Of a DNA stretch of 64,000 bases, positions 53,099-63,955 are shown piece after piece. The stretch spans positions 62,001-126,000 of the forward strand of contig NZ_JAEMHL010000009.1 of NCBI RefSeq assembly GCF_016458305.1, given 5' to 3'. The DNA comes from Geomonas anaerohicana (lineage in GTDB: Bacteria; Desulfobacterota; Desulfuromonadia; Geobacterales; Geobacteraceae). The stretch's first letter is position 1. Each line of letters starts with the position of its first letter. The notes below the pieces were generated by a model. It searched no databases. It had not been told where the DNA came from and saw only the letters and a program-made list of their open reading frames with translations. The position numbers and the translations under genes are program-made.

Positions 53099-53137
53099 TG
53101 CGGCCTTAGTGAAAACTCATATATCGGAAAGAACGTC

Positions 53138-54610
53138 ATGAAACTGAACACAAAGCTGGTGATGATCATGCTCACCATGCTGGTAGTCGCCACGCTGATC
53201 CTCTTCGTCCTGAACCAGTTCAGCCAGAACGACCTGGTGCAGGAAATCCAGGAAAGCTCCACCGTGGTTTCCAAGGCCATTCAGCTGAGCGTCGAGGACC
53301 TGACCTCGGAAGAGGAATCCACCCGGCTCTCGGAATACTTGAGCCACGCCAAGAACAAGGGCGTCAACGAGATCAACATCATCAACAACGAGGGGGAGAT
53401 CATCAACTCCTCCGACCCGGCGCAGGTCGGCAAGAAGCGCGAGATCAAGAAGCTGGAGAAGGGGCTCAAGCGCCGCGGCAGCGGCGGGGTGAACTCGCTC
53501 AAGCCCTACGACCTGGTGGTCCCGGTCATCGTAGGCGACGAGCAGCTGGGTTACGTGCAGATCAACCTCCTTTTGGACAACATCCGCGACATCCAGCACG
53601 CCAACTTCGTGCGGCGCCTCTCCGCCACGGTGCTCGTGTTCATGGGGGGGATGATACTGATCATCTTCCTGGCGCGCCGTTACACCAGCCCGATCCACCG
53701 CCTGGCCACCGGGGTCAACAACGTCTCCGCCGGCGACCTGAGCGTCACCTTCGAGGCGGAAAGCGGCGACGAGATCGGCGAACTGGCCGAGAACCTGAAC
53801 GAGATGGTGAAAAAGCTCAAGGAAAAGGAGCAGCTGGAGAAACGTCTCTACGAGGCGGAACACCTCTCCAAGGTGGGACAGCTGGCCGCCGGCATCGCGC
53901 ACGAGATCCGGAACCCGCTAAACTACATAAGCCTCGCCATCGACCACCTCAAGAGCGAACTGCTCCCCTCCTGCCCGGAAAAGGGAGGCGAGCTCGAGTC
54001 CATCGCGGACAACATCAAGGAAGAGGTGCGCAAGGCCAACTACATGGTGCTCAACTTCATGAACTACGGCCGGCCACTCAAGCTGAAACTGCAGCGGGTG
54101 TACTACGCCGATCTGGTGGACAAGGCGATCCATATCATGCAGGACCGGCTCACCGAGAGGAACATGCAGGTGGTGCGCGAGATCCCGGCCGACCTGCCGG
54201 CGATGTACATCGACCCGGAACTGATGCGCAACTGCCTGTGCAACTTCATCGGCAACAGCATGCAGGCCATGACCGACGGCGGCGTCATCACGCTGGGCGC
54301 CCAGGTGGACCCGGCAACCGGCGAATGCGGGCTGAGCTTCGGCGACAACGGCGTGGGCATCGACGAGCAGGACCTGGAGAAGGTGTTCCAGCCCTACTTC
54401 ACCACCCGCGAGGCGGGGATCGGGCTGGGGCTGGCCATCACCGAGCGCATCGTCAAGGAGCACGGCGGTCGCATCAGCGTGGCGAGCCGCAAGGGGGAAG
54501 GGACCACCTTCACGGTCATCCTCCCCGCGTCGGCGCTGGCCCGCAGCGAGGAGCAGGCACGGCAGGCGACCCTGATCGCGGCCGGCCCGAACGAAGCATC
54601 TGGAAATTAA
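53138..54610 (+). CDS. Membrane sensor histidine kinase (NtrB/ZraS type)
   Basis: This 490-residue kinase has a membrane helix at about 7-27, a periplasmic sensor region (about 28-165), a second helix (about 166-186), HAMP (about 187-240) and the HisKA box with phospho-His in GIAHEIRNPLN near residue 255. The HATPase motifs are N-box NFIGNSMQAM, G1 GDNGVGI, F-box VFQPYFTT and G2 GIGLGLAI. The periplasmic part looks like a single Cache-like or four-helix domain; its ligand is unknown. The partner sigma-54 response regulator follows 16 bases later. Confidence 0.95.
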   Translation: MKLNTKLVMIMLTMLVVATLILFVLNQFSQNDLVQEIQESSTVVSKAIQLSVEDLTSEEESTRLSEYLSHAKNKGVNEINIINNEGEIINSSDPAQVGKKREIKKLEKGLKRRGSGGVNSLKPYDLVVPVIVGDEQLGYVQINLLLDNIRDIQHANFVRRLSATVLVFMGGMILIIFLARRYTSPIHRLATGVNNVSAGDLSVTFEAESGDEIGELAENLNEMVKKLKEKEQLEKRLYEAEHLSKVGQLAAGIAHEIRNPLNYISLAIDHLKSELLPSCPEKGGELESIADNIKEEVRKANYMVLNFMNYGRPLKLKLQRVYYADLVDKAIHIMQDRLTERNMQVVREIPADLPAMYIDPELMRNCLCNFIGNSMQAMTDGGVITLGAQVDPATGECGLSFGDNGVGIDEQDLEKVFQPYFTTREAGIGLGLAITERIVKEHGGRISVASRKGEGTTFTVILPASALARSEEQARQATLIAAGPNEASGN

Positions 54611-54626
54611 GAGAACTGGAGTGGCG

Positions 54627-55994
<1,368 letters not shown>

Positions 55995-56010
55995 GTAGCG
56001 AGGAGGCGGT

Positions 56011-58563
56011 ATGAACCTCTTCTCGACGCTGCACCGCTTCACCGTTGTCCCCTCGCTCCCCAGGGAGCTCTCCGGGCTGCAACGGATCGCATACAACCTC
56101 TGGTGGACGTGGGAACCGGAGGCCATCGGACTTTTCAAGCGCCTCGACCCGGAACTTTGGCGGGCGACGCGCCACAACCCCCTGGAGATGCTTGGGTGCC
56201 TGCAGCAGGCCACCTACGACAGCCTGATGCTGGACGAGGGGTTCATGTCGCACCTGGCCCAGGTGGAGGAGAGGCTCGACGAGTACCTCGCCTCGCGCAC
56301 CTGGTACGAGCGGCACGGCAATCCCCGCGCGCGCATCGCCTACTTCTCGATGGAGTTCGGCCTGCACGAGTCGCTCCCCATCTACTCCGGGGGCCTCGGC
56401 ATCCTGGCCGGTGACCATCTGAAGTCGGCCAGCGACCTCGGGCTGCCGCTGGTCGGGGTGGGACTCTTGTACCGCCAGGGGTACTTCCGGCAGCACCTGA
56501 ACTTCGAGGGGTGGCAGCAGGAGATCTACCCCGAGAACGACTTCTACAACCTCCCCCTGCACCTGGAGCGGGACGCGGCGGGAATGCCGCTCACCCTGGA
56601 GCTGGAATACCCGGGCCGCAACGTGCGGGTGCAGATCTGGCGGGTCCAGGTGGGGCGGGTGCGGCTCTACCTTCTGGACAGCAACCTGGAGGAGAACACC
56701 CCGGCCGACCGTGAGATCACCACGAGGCTCTACGGCGGCGACCAGGAGATGCGCATCCGGCAGGAGATCCTGCTCGGTATCGGCGGCATCCGCGCCCTGC
56801 GCCTGTTGGGGATCGAGCCCAACGTCTGCCACATGAACGAGGGGCATGCCGCTTTCCTCGCCCTGGAGCGGATCCGCATCCTCATGGAGGAGCGCTCGCT
56901 CAGCTTCGGCGAGGCCATGGAGGCGGTCCGCGGCGGCAACGTCTTCACCACCCACACCCCGGTCGAGGCGGGCATCGACCACTTCCCCCCCGAGCTCATC
57001 GAACGCTACCTGGGCCACTACTACCGCCACCTGGGGCTCACCCGCGAACAGTTCCTCGCCCTGGGAATGCAGAACCACGGCCGCAGCAACGAGAACTTCT
57101 GCATGGCGGTCCTGGCCATGAAGCTCTCGCTGCACTCCAACGGGGTCAGCGAACTGCACGGCATGGTGTCGCGCCGCATGTGGGCCGACGTCTGGCCCGA
57201 CCTCCCCGAAGAACAACTTCCCCTCACCTACGTCACCAACGGCGTGCACCAGAAGAGCTGGCTCTCCGAGGAGATGAGCGGCCTCCTGATCCGCTACCTG
57301 GGGACGCGCTGGCTGGAGCAGAGCGACGACGCGCTCTGGCGCAAGGTGTCCCGCATCCCCGACGCGGAGCTGTGGCGCACGCACCGCCGCGGCACCGAGC
57401 GCCTGGTGGACTACGCCCGCTTCAGCCTCCGGGCGCAGCTGCAGAAACTGGACGCCGGGACCAAGGAGATCGACCGCGCCGGCGACGTGCTCGACCCGGA
57501 GATCCTCACCATCGGCTTCGCGCGCCGCTTCGCCACCTACAAGCGCGGCACGCTGCTGTTGCAGGACAAGGAACGGCTGGAGCGGATCCTGAACCACCCG
57601 GAGCGGCCGGTACAGATCGTCTTCGCCGGCAAGGCCCACCCCGCCGACCACCAGGGCAAGGAGCTGATCCGGCAGATCGTGCAGCTCGCCCAGCAGGAGA
57701 AGTTCCGGCGCCGCATCATCTTCCTGGAGGACTACGACATCTCGGTGGCCCGCCGCCTGGTACAGGGGGTCGACATCTGGCTCAACACGCCGCTGAGACC
57801 CCAGGAAGCCAGCGGCACCAGCGGCATGAAGGTCGCCTTCAACGGCGGGCTGAACATGAGCATCCTGGACGGCTGGTGGTGCGAGGGTTACCGCGGCAAC
57901 AACGGCTGGGCCATCGGCAGGGGCGAGGTGTACGACGACCTCGCCTACCAGAACGAGGTGGAGAGCAGGGCCATCTACGACCTCTTGGAGAAGGAGATCG
58001 TGCCTTTGTTCTACAACCGCGGCAGCGACGGCGTGCCGCGCGGCTGGACCGCCTTCATGAAAGCGTCGATGCAGACCCTCTGCCCGGTCTTCTCCACCGA
58101 CCGCATGGTGCAGGAGTACGCCCGGCGCTGCTACCTCCCCGCCTTCGAAAACTGGGAGCGGCTGAACCGGGACGACCTGAGGCTCGCCGTGGAACTGGCG
58201 CGCTGGAAGGAGCGGCTGCACGGCGTGTGGGGCGGGCTTGCCATCGTCGCGGTCCAGGCCCAGTGCGAGCGGGAGGTGACCGTGGGGCAGAAGGTCCCCA
58301 TCTCGGTGCAGATCACGCCGGGCGAGGTGCCGCTCTCCGAAATCGCGGTCGAGGTCTACTTCGGGGTGCTCGATTCGCGCGGTGCCATCGTGGGGGGAGA
58401 GGTGGTGCCGCTCGACCCCGCCCCGGACCCGGACAAGGTCGGGCACTTCGGCGGCGAGTTGGAGTGCCGCTTCTGCGGCCGGCACGGCTTTCTGTTGCGG
58501 GTCATGCCGCGGCACCCGGAGCTGGGCACCGTGTACGACCCCGGTCTCATCCTGTGGGGGTGA
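56011..58563 (+). CDS. glgP: Alpha-glucan (glycogen) phosphorylase, GT35 family
   Basis: This 850-residue enzyme of the long alpha-glucan phosphorylase type releases glucose-1-phosphate from glycogen or maltodextrin. An N-terminal DUF3417-like region (about residues 1-110) precedes AYFSMEFGLHESLPIYSGGLGILAGDHLK. The PLP-binding lysine is in EASGTSGMKVAFNGGLNMS (about residue 608). VCHMNEGHAAFLALE and FTTHTPVEAGIDHF are further signatures. It begins 16 bases after the response regulator with GAGGAGG before the ATG, so it may share that transcript. Confidence 0.96.
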   Translation: MNLFSTLHRFTVVPSLPRELSGLQRIAYNLWWTWEPEAIGLFKRLDPELWRATRHNPLEMLGCLQQATYDSLMLDEGFMSHLAQVEERLDEYLASRTWYERHGNPRARIAYFSMEFGLHESLPIYSGGLGILAGDHLKSASDLGLPLVGVGLLYRQGYFRQHLNFEGWQQEIYPENDFYNLPLHLERDAAGMPLTLELEYPGRNVRVQIWRVQVGRVRLYLLDSNLEENTPADREITTRLYGGDQEMRIRQEILLGIGGIRALRLLGIEPNVCHMNEGHAAFLALERIRILMEERSLSFGEAMEAVRGGNVFTTHTPVEAGIDHFPPELIERYLGHYYRHLGLTREQFLALGMQNHGRSNENFCMAVLAMKLSLHSNGVSELHGMVSRRMWADVWPDLPEEQLPLTYVTNGVHQKSWLSEEMSGLLIRYLGTRWLEQSDDALWRKVSRIPDAELWRTHRRGTERLVDYARFSLRAQLQKLDAGTKEIDRAGDVLDPEILTIGFARRFATYKRGTLLLQDKERLERILNHPERPVQIVFAGKAHPADHQGKELIRQIVQLAQQEKFRRRIIFLEDYDISVARRLVQGVDIWLNTPLRPQEASGTSGMKVAFNGGLNMSILDGWWCEGYRGNNGWAIGRGEVYDDLAYQNEVESRAIYDLLEKEIVPLFYNRGSDGVPRGWTAFMKASMQTLCPVFSTDRMVQEYARRCYLPAFENWERLNRDDLRLAVELARWKERLHGVWGGLAIVAVQAQCEREVTVGQKVPISVQITPGEVPLSEIAVEVYFGVLDSRGAIVGGEVVPLDPAPDPDKVGHFGGELECRFCGRHGFLLRVMPRHPELGTVYDPGLILWG

Positions 58564-58564
58564 C

Positions 58565-58670
58565 GTGGGACTGGCTCCGCCAAGGAGGGGACTGGCTCCG
58601 CCAGGTGCCTGTCCCCTTAGTCGGTCAGGTGCAGTCCCCTTAGTCGGCTGAGGTAGGTCCGCTAGGGAAG
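58565..58670. repeat. Degenerate GACTGGCTCCGCCAGGTG repeats
   Basis: Two tandem partial copies and decayed arms of the same repeat family found at 28510-28845 lie in the gap after glgP. Confidence 0.65.
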
Positions 58671-58692
58671 AATTCGGCAGGTTGAATCAAGG

Positions 58693-58721
58693 GAGGTGAG
58701 GCGGATGCCTCACCTCTTTTT
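58693..58721 (+). terminator. Terminator of glgP overlapping the end of flhB
   Basis: GAGGTGAGGC pairs perfectly with GCCTCACCTC around a 4-base loop and is followed by five T residues. It overlaps the last codons of the converging flhB gene. Confidence 0.85.
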
Positions 58722-59771
58722 CAGGCTGTACACGTAGGCGAGGATCTCGGCGACGGCCGCAAACAGCCCTTCCGGGATCTCGTACCCCTCCTCCACCTGG
58801 GCGTAGAGCTCGCGGGCCAGGAAGCGGTTCTCCACCAGGGTCACGTTGTTTTCCCGAGCCACGATCTTCATCTGCAGCGCCATCTGGTCGATCCCCTTGA
58901 AGAGCACCACCGGGGCCGACATCTTGAAGCGGTCGTACTTGAGCGCCACGGCGTAGTGGGTCGGGTTGGTCACCACCACGTCCGCGGTCGGAATGATCTG
59001 CCGCATGCGCCGGCGCGCCATCTGGAACGCCTTCTGGCGCTGCTTACCCTTGATGGCCGGGTCGCCCTCGCTGTTCTTGTGTTCGTCCTTCACCTCCTGC
59101 TTGGTCATCTTCAGGTTGTCCAGGAAGCGCCACTTGACGAAGGCGAGATCGAGCACCGCCAGGATGATCAGCACGCCGCAGGTGTGCAGCACGATCTTGA
59201 AGGCGATGTGGCCGATGAACTGCAGGATCCCCTGCAGGTCCTGGTCCACCAGGAAGATGATCCCTTCCATCTCCTCGGCCAGAATCTTGTAGGCCGTGTA
59301 CCCCACGATCCCCATCTTCAGGAAGGACTTGGCCACCTCGAACAGCGAGTCCTTGTTGAAGAGCCTCCCCACCCCCTGCACCGGGTTCAGGCGCCCCAGG
59401 TCGAACTTGAGCTTTTCCGAGCTGAGGTTGATCCCCCCCTGGCTGATCTCCACACCGAGCCCCGCTATCAGGCAGACCAGCATGAACGGCGTCAGCATGA
59501 TGCCCAGGTTGGCGAACTCCTTGATCATCAGGTGGTGCACGCCGGCCGGGGTGATCTCGATGGTGGCCAGCCCGCCGAAGATCTCCCTCATGGTCCCCTG
59601 CATTGTCTTCAGCATCACGCTGGAGCTGGCGTAGAGCGCCACCATGGCCGCGATCAGGGTTACCGCCGAGGTCATCTCGCGGCTGCGCGCTACGTTCCCC
59701 TTGCTCTTGGCATCGGAGATCTTCTTACTGGTAGGTTTCTCTGTTTTGGAGTGTTTATCGTCGTCGGACAT
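58710..59771 (-). CDS. flhB: Flagellar export switch protein FlhB
   Basis: This 353-residue protein has four membrane helices in its N-terminal half (about 33-210). Its cytoplasmic domain has the autocleavage site NPTH in VVVTNPTHYAVAL (about residues 262-274), where FlhB cuts itself to switch export from rod-hook to filament subunits. RDKHSKTEKPTSKK-like polar N-terminus is usual. It is the last gene of the leftward flagellar operon. flhA, which often follows flhB, is not adjacent; glgP converges instead. Confidence 0.96.
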   Translation of the reverse strand: MSDDDKHSKTEKPTSKKISDAKSKGNVARSREMTSAVTLIAAMVALYASSSVMLKTMQGTMREIFGGLATIEITPAGVHHLMIKEFANLGIMLTPFMLVCLIAGLGVEISQGGINLSSEKLKFDLGRLNPVQGVGRLFNKDSLFEVAKSFLKMGIVGYTAYKILAEEMEGIIFLVDQDLQGILQFIGHIAFKIVLHTCGVLIILAVLDLAFVKWRFLDNLKMTKQEVKDEHKNSEGDPAIKGKQRQKAFQMARRRMRQIIPTADVVVTNPTHYAVALKYDRFKMSAPVVLFKGIDQMALQMKIVARENNVTLVENRFLARELYAQVEEGYEIPEGLFAAVAEILAYVYSLKKR

Positions 59772-59780
59772 GGCGAAGTC

Positions 59781-60566
59781 CTAGGCCAGCAGCTTGAACA
59801 GGGTGTGCATCTGCTGTACGAAAGCGCCGAAGCTGCCGTTCAGAACGCGCAGGAACACCGGCAGCGTGATGCCGAGGATGAGGAAGCCGATGCCGATGTT
59901 GAGCGGCATGCTGACCATGAAGACGTTCATGGCGGGGAAGCTGCGCGCGACGATCCCCAGCGCCACCGTGGTGGCCAAAAGCGCCACCGAGACCGGCGCA
60001 GCCAGCTTGATCGCGATGACGAAGATGCCGGTGCTGGTCTGGACCAGGAACTTCAGCAGGCCGCCGCTCACGTGCCAGGCCCCTAAGGGAATGAGCTGGT
60101 AGCTCTCCACAATCCCCTTGATGAAGAAGTGGTGCACGTCGAGCGCGAGGAAGATCAGGGTGGCCAGCACCCCCTCGAAGATGGCCATGGTGGGGACGTT
60201 GTTCTGGGTGGTCGGGTCGAACTGGGCGGCGATGGAGATCCCCATCTGGGTCCCCACCAGCTGACCGCCGAACTCGACCGCGGCGAAGACGAACTGCGAG
60301 ATCGCCCCCAGCGTCAGGCCTACCATCGTTTCGCGCATCACCAGGATCATCAGGGACAAGGAGTCGGTGTCGACCGGGACGGCCTTCAGCCGGATGATGG
60401 GGAAGATGACCAGCGCCATGGCGAAGATGAGCGCCACCTTGATGCGGTTGGGGACCAGCCGGGCCCCGAACATGGGGATGGCCATAAACAGTGCCGCGAC
60501 CCGGGCCAGGACCAGGGCGAAGGGTATCAGGTCGGCCAGGGCCTTGAGCGGGAGGGCGTCGAACAC
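59781..60566 (-). CDS. fliR: Flagellar export gate protein FliR
   Basis: This 261-residue polytopic protein is a core subunit of the FliPQR export gate. It has about six hydrophobic helices and FliR-typical segments ARVAALFMAIPMFGARLVPNRIKVALIFAMAL and GQLVGTQMGISIAAQFDP. It starts at 60566, next to the fliQ stop codon at 60567, and is followed by flhB after nine bases. Confidence 0.95.
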   Translation of the reverse strand: MFDALPLKALADLIPFALVLARVAALFMAIPMFGARLVPNRIKVALIFAMALVIFPIIRLKAVPVDTDSLSLMILVMRETMVGLTLGAISQFVFAAVEFGGQLVGTQMGISIAAQFDPTTQNNVPTMAIFEGVLATLIFLALDVHHFFIKGIVESYQLIPLGAWHVSGGLLKFLVQTSTGIFVIAIKLAAPVSVALLATTVALGIVARSFPAMNVFMVSMPLNIGIGFLILGITLPVFLRVLNGSFGAFVQQMHTLFKLLA

Positions 60567-60836
60567 CTAATGCCTCATGTTGGCGATCATGCCGTAGATC
60601 TCGTGGGTGAAGTCGCTCATGTACATCATCATCCAGGGGAAGAAGATGACCATGGCCACCATGACCGCGATGATCTTGGGAGCGAAGGCGAGTGTCGCCT
60701 CGTTGATCGAGGTCACCGCCTGGAAGATGCTGATGAGAAGGCCCACTACCAGGGCGGTGATGAGCAATGGCGCCGAAAGTAGGATCACCGCCTCGAAGCT
60801 TCTCCGGCCCAGTTGAACTACCATTTCCGGGGTCAT
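60567..60836 (-). CDS. fliQ: Flagellar export gate protein FliQ
   Basis: This 89-residue protein has two membrane helices (about 15-38 and 52-75) with the family sequence VVGLLISIFQAVTSINEATLAFAPKI. It forms part of the FliP5-FliQ4-FliR1 export gate. It lies between fliP and fliR with a 16-base gap to fliP. Confidence 0.96.
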   Translation of the reverse strand: MTPEMVVQLGRRSFEAVILLSAPLLITALVVGLLISIFQAVTSINEATLAFAPKIIAVMVAMVIFFPWMMMYMSDFTHEIYGMIANMRH

Positions 60837-60852
60837 ATCTTAATACTCCTGT

Positions 60853-61611
60853 CTATCCGAAGCTCTTCACCAGCGACCCGATGACCAGCCCCCAGCCGTC
60901 CACCAGCACGAACAAGAGGATCTTGAAGGGGAGCGAGATCATCACCGGCGGCAGCATCATCATACCCATGGACATGAGCACCGAGGCGACCACCATGTCC
61001 AGCACCAGGAACGGGATGAAGATCAAAAAGCCGATCTGGAACGCGGTCTTCAGCTCGCTCACCATGTAGGCCGGGATCAGCGTCATGGTCGGGATGTCGT
61101 CGGCGTTGCGCGGCCTGGGAAGCTTGGAGAGGCTGATGAACAGCGCCAGGTCCTTCTCGCGCACCTGCGAGAGCATGAACTTTCTCAAGGGCGCCACGCC
61201 GCGCTTGAGCGCCTCTTCCTGGGTGATGGTCTGCGCCTTGTACGGCTGCAGCGCCTGGGTGTTCACCTGCTGCCAGACCGGGGCCATGATGAAGAAGGTG
61301 AGAAACAGCGACAGCCCGACCACGATCTGGTTCGAGGGGGCCTGCTGGGTTCCCAGCGCCGACCGGAGAAAGGAGAGCACCACGACGATGCGGGTGAAGG
61401 AGGTGGTCATCATCAGCAGGCTCGGCGCCAGCGAGATGATGGTCATCACGAAGAAGATCTGCAGCACCACGGAGACGTCGGCCGGCTTGCTGACCTTGCC
61501 GACCCCGACGCTCACCGTGGGAAGGGAAAGCGGTTCCGCGCCCGCGGTCGCCGCCAGTATCAGGGAGAGAGCCACCAGGAGCAGCGCCCCCAGTATCTTT
61601 TTATGTTTCAC
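60853..61611 (-). CDS. fliP: Flagellar export gate protein FliP
   Basis: This 252-residue protein has a cleavable-type signal peptide (ending TAGAEP) and the family motifs TSFTRIVVVLSFLRSALGTQQAPSNQI, then LIPAYMVSELKTAFQIGFLIFIPFLVLDMVVASVLMSMGMMMLPPVMIS. It forms the pentameric ring of the export gate. It overlaps fliO by four bases. Confidence 0.97.
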   Translation of the reverse strand: MKHKKILGALLLVALSLILAATAGAEPLSLPTVSVGVGKVSKPADVSVVLQIFFVMTIISLAPSLLMMTTSFTRIVVVLSFLRSALGTQQAPSNQIVVGLSLFLTFFIMAPVWQQVNTQALQPYKAQTITQEEALKRGVAPLRKFMLSQVREKDLALFISLSKLPRPRNADDIPTMTLIPAYMVSELKTAFQIGFLIFIPFLVLDMVVASVLMSMGMMMLPPVMISLPFKILLFVLVDGWGLVIGSLVKSFG

Positions 61612-62078
61612 GCAAACCCACCGCTTTTGCCGAGTTGCCCGAGCGGCGCCTCCTTACGGGGAAGCCCGCCGGCCAGGGTCTCCAGCTTCTTCCTGAGCTG
61701 GCCCGGGATCAACGCCGCGGCGCTTTTCTCCTCGACCACCTCGATCTCTTCCAGCATCTCCACCTGCTTGATCAGGCTCACCCCCTCGCCGCTGTTGGAC
61801 AGAAGCAGGTACTCGCCACCCACCTCGACCAGCATCAGCGATTTCTTGGGGGCCAGGTGCCTGGTCTCCACCACGCGGATGTATCCCGCCGACTTCCCCT
61901 GCGGTATCTTCATCAGCTTGCCGGCCAGGTAGTACAGGATCAGGATGATGCCGATCACCAGGATCAGCGATCCCACCATCTGCGCCAGGCTCCCCAACAG
62001 GTCGGGGCCGCCGCTGTCGGCATGCGCCGCCGCCGGGAGGAGCAACGTCGCCGTTGTCACCGCCGCGAGCTTTCTCAT
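61608..62078 (-). CDS. fliO: FliO, assembly factor of the flagellar export gate
   Basis: This 156-residue protein has a signal-like N-terminus (ending AAHA), one membrane helix at about 34-54 and a cytoplasmic part with VVETRHLAPKKSLMLVEVGGEYLLLSNSGEGVSLIKQV, the FliO signature. FliO assists FliP oligomerisation. The ATG at 62078 overlaps the fliN stop codon; the longer frame to 62387 is a shadow of fliN. A Pro/Gly-rich tail ends the protein. Confidence 0.9.
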   Translation of the reverse strand: MRKLAAVTTATLLLPAAAHADSGGPDLLGSLAQMVGSLILVIGIILILYYLAGKLMKIPQGKSAGYIRVVETRHLAPKKSLMLVEVGGEYLLLSNSGEGVSLIKQVEMLEEIEVVEEKSAAALIPGQLRKKLETLAGGLPRKEAPLGQLGKSGGFA

Positions 62079-62380
62079 AGTACCTTGTCCACCCTCTCGT
62101 TCGGGCTCACGATATCCAAGAGCCGGATGCCGAACTTGTCGTTCACCACCACCGCCTCCCCGCGCGCCACCAGCTTGGAGTTCACGAAGACGTCCAGCGG
62201 CTCGCCCGCGAGCTTGGTCAACTCCACCACCGAGCCCTGGTTCAGTTGCAGCACGTCCCGCACCAGGAGCTTGGTCCGCCCCAGCTCTACCGTGAGCTGC
62301 AGCGGGATGTCCATGATGAAGTCCAGGTTCTTCGGCTGCGGAACTTCCTTCTGTTCGTCTAAAGCGAGTTTTTCGCTCAA
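62075..62380 (-). CDS. fliN: Flagellar motor switch protein FliN
   Basis: This 101-residue SpoA-domain protein starts MSEKLALDEQ and has DIPLQLTVELGRTKLLVRDVLQLNQGSVVELTKLAGEPLDVFVNSKLVARGEAVVVNDKFGIRL, the complete FliN core. It forms the C-ring with FliM and FliG. It overlaps both fliM (upstream) and fliO (downstream) by four bases, showing tight coupling. Confidence 0.97.
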   Translation of the reverse strand: MSEKLALDEQKEVPQPKNLDFIMDIPLQLTVELGRTKLLVRDVLQLNQGSVVELTKLAGEPLDVFVNSKLVARGEAVVVNDKFGIRLLDIVSPNERVDKVL

Positions 62381-63354
62381 TCTTCACCTCCTGTCAGGGT
62401 GCGGGTGATCTGTACTGCCTTGTTGCCGCCGCTTACCCCGGCAATTCCCATAAACTTCTTAGTGCCCCCCACCTTCACCACCAGTTCGTCCTTGCCGCTG
62501 GAGTCGAGCATGATCACGTCGCCGGGGGTGAGTCCCATCAGGTCCGCCAGCGATATGGTCGCGCCCCCCATCTCCACCGACATGTCCATGGGCGCACCCA
62601 TCAGTTCCTCGGAGAGGCGGTAGGACCAGAGCGGGTCCACCACCATCATGTCCATCTGCACGCCGCGCTTCAGCTTGTCGCGGATCGGCTCGATGGTCAA
62701 AAACGGGATGGCGAGGATCATGCTGCCCACGGTCTCCTCGATCTGGATCTTCATGCTCATGGTGACCACCTGGTACTCCGGGGGGACGATGTTGACCAGG
62801 CGCGGGTTCATCTCCAGGCGCAGAAGGTTCATGCTGGCCGGGCAAAGCGGCGCCCAGGCGCGTTCCAGGTCGGCCAGCGCGTCCTTCACGATCTTCTCCA
62901 CCAGGCGCAGTTCGATGGAGGTGAAGAGCCGGTTCATGCCCTGCCCCGACGGCACCCCCGACCCACCCAGGATGCTGTCCACGATGGTGAACACCAGGGT
63001 GCTGTCGAAGGCGATCAGCGCGGCCCCCTTCAACGGGTCCATCTTGTAGATGGCCATGCAGACCGGGGACGGGAGCACGCTCAGGAAGTCCCCGAACTTG
63101 TAGGGGACCGCCTCCTCCTTCTTGATGTCCACCATGCGCCCCAGCCGGTTCGACATGGTGACCCGGTTGTAGCGGATGAAACCGTCGTAGACGATGTCCA
63201 GGTTCGGGATGGCGCGGTGGGCCTCGATGTCGAGCAGGTCGAACTGCTGCGCCTGGGGCCCCGCCTTGGCCAGCTCGTTATCGGGGACCAGGGTCCCGTC
63301 GAAAACGGCCGCCACAAGGGCGTCGATCTCTTCCTTGGTAAGGAGCTTTTCCAT
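62377..63354 (-). CDS. fliM: Flagellar motor switch protein FliM
   Basis: This 325-residue C-ring protein keeps the N-terminal CheY-P-binding motif LTKEEIDALV directly after the start, a CheC-like middle domain with ILGGSGVPS (about residues 131-139) and a C-terminal SpoA domain. The switch is therefore probably CheY-controlled. ATG at 63354 is preferred to GTG at 63363 because AAGGTG lies at the right distance. It overlaps fliN by four bases. Confidence 0.96.
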   Translation of the reverse strand: MEKLLTKEEIDALVAAVFDGTLVPDNELAKAGPQAQQFDLLDIEAHRAIPNLDIVYDGFIRYNRVTMSNRLGRMVDIKKEEAVPYKFGDFLSVLPSPVCMAIYKMDPLKGAALIAFDSTLVFTIVDSILGGSGVPSGQGMNRLFTSIELRLVEKIVKDALADLERAWAPLCPASMNLLRLEMNPRLVNIVPPEYQVVTMSMKIQIEETVGSMILAIPFLTIEPIRDKLKRGVQMDMMVVDPLWSYRLSEELMGAPMDMSVEMGGATISLADLMGLTPGDVIMLDSSGKDELVVKVGGTKKFMGIAGVSGGNKAVQITRTLTGGED

Positions 63355-63366
63355 CGATGGCACCTT

Positions 63367-63900
63367 TTATTGCACCACGAAGTCAGTGAAGTAGACCTTG
63401 GTTACCTTGCTGGGCGGGACCACCTTGGAGACAGCCGCCAGGATCTGCTCGCGCAGCTGGTTTTTCCCCTGCAGGTCCTGGATCTCCTGCATGGTCTTGG
63501 TGGTCAGAAGGATCAGGATGGCGTCACGCAGCGGGGCGAGCTTCGCGTCGAGCTCCCCCTTCGCCTGCGGGTTGGCCATCTCGAACTCGACCTTGATCTT
63601 CAGGTAGCGGAGTTCCTGGCCGTCGTAGATGTTGACGATGAACGGCTCCAGGGGATAGATGGTGCCGCTGCCGGCAGCTGCCCCCTCGCCTCCCTTGGCG
63701 GGCGCGCCGTGCTCGCCGCCCCCTCCCTCGGCCTTGGCTTCGACCTTGGCACCCTCGGGCGCCTTTTCTTTCTTGCTCCCCCCCATGAAGAAGGCTGCCG
63801 CCCCTCCGATGGCAAGGACCGCTACCACGGCGCCGATGATGATGAAGAGCTTCTTGTTGTTCTTTTCCGGGGTCTCTTGCGGCTTCGCCGGTTCGGCCAT
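63367..63900 (-). CDS. fliL: Flagellar basal body protein FliL
   Basis: This 177-residue protein has a short cytoplasmic part, a membrane helix (LFIIIGAVVAVLAIGGAAAFFMG, about 18-40), a Gly/Ala/Glu/Lys-rich linker (about 43-75) and a periplasmic FliL domain (YPLEPFIVNI through the conserved C-terminal VYFTDFVVQ). FliL surrounds the stator and supports torque. ATG at 63900 follows AAAGGAG; the longer frame to 63960 overlaps the promoter and is rejected. It is the first gene of the operon in view. Confidence 0.94.
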   Translation of the reverse strand: MAEPAKPQETPEKNNKKLFIIIGAVVAVLAIGGAAAFFMGGSKKEKAPEGAKVEAKAEGGGGEHGAPAKGGEGAAAGSGTIYPLEPFIVNIYDGQELRYLKIKVEFEMANPQAKGELDAKLAPLRDAILILLTTKTMQEIQDLQGKNQLREQILAAVSKVVPPSKVTKVYFTDFVVQ

Positions 63901-63955
63901 GCTGGGTTCTCCTTTTTTGAAACAGCTCAAGCTGGTGTATTCAATCTGAACACCT

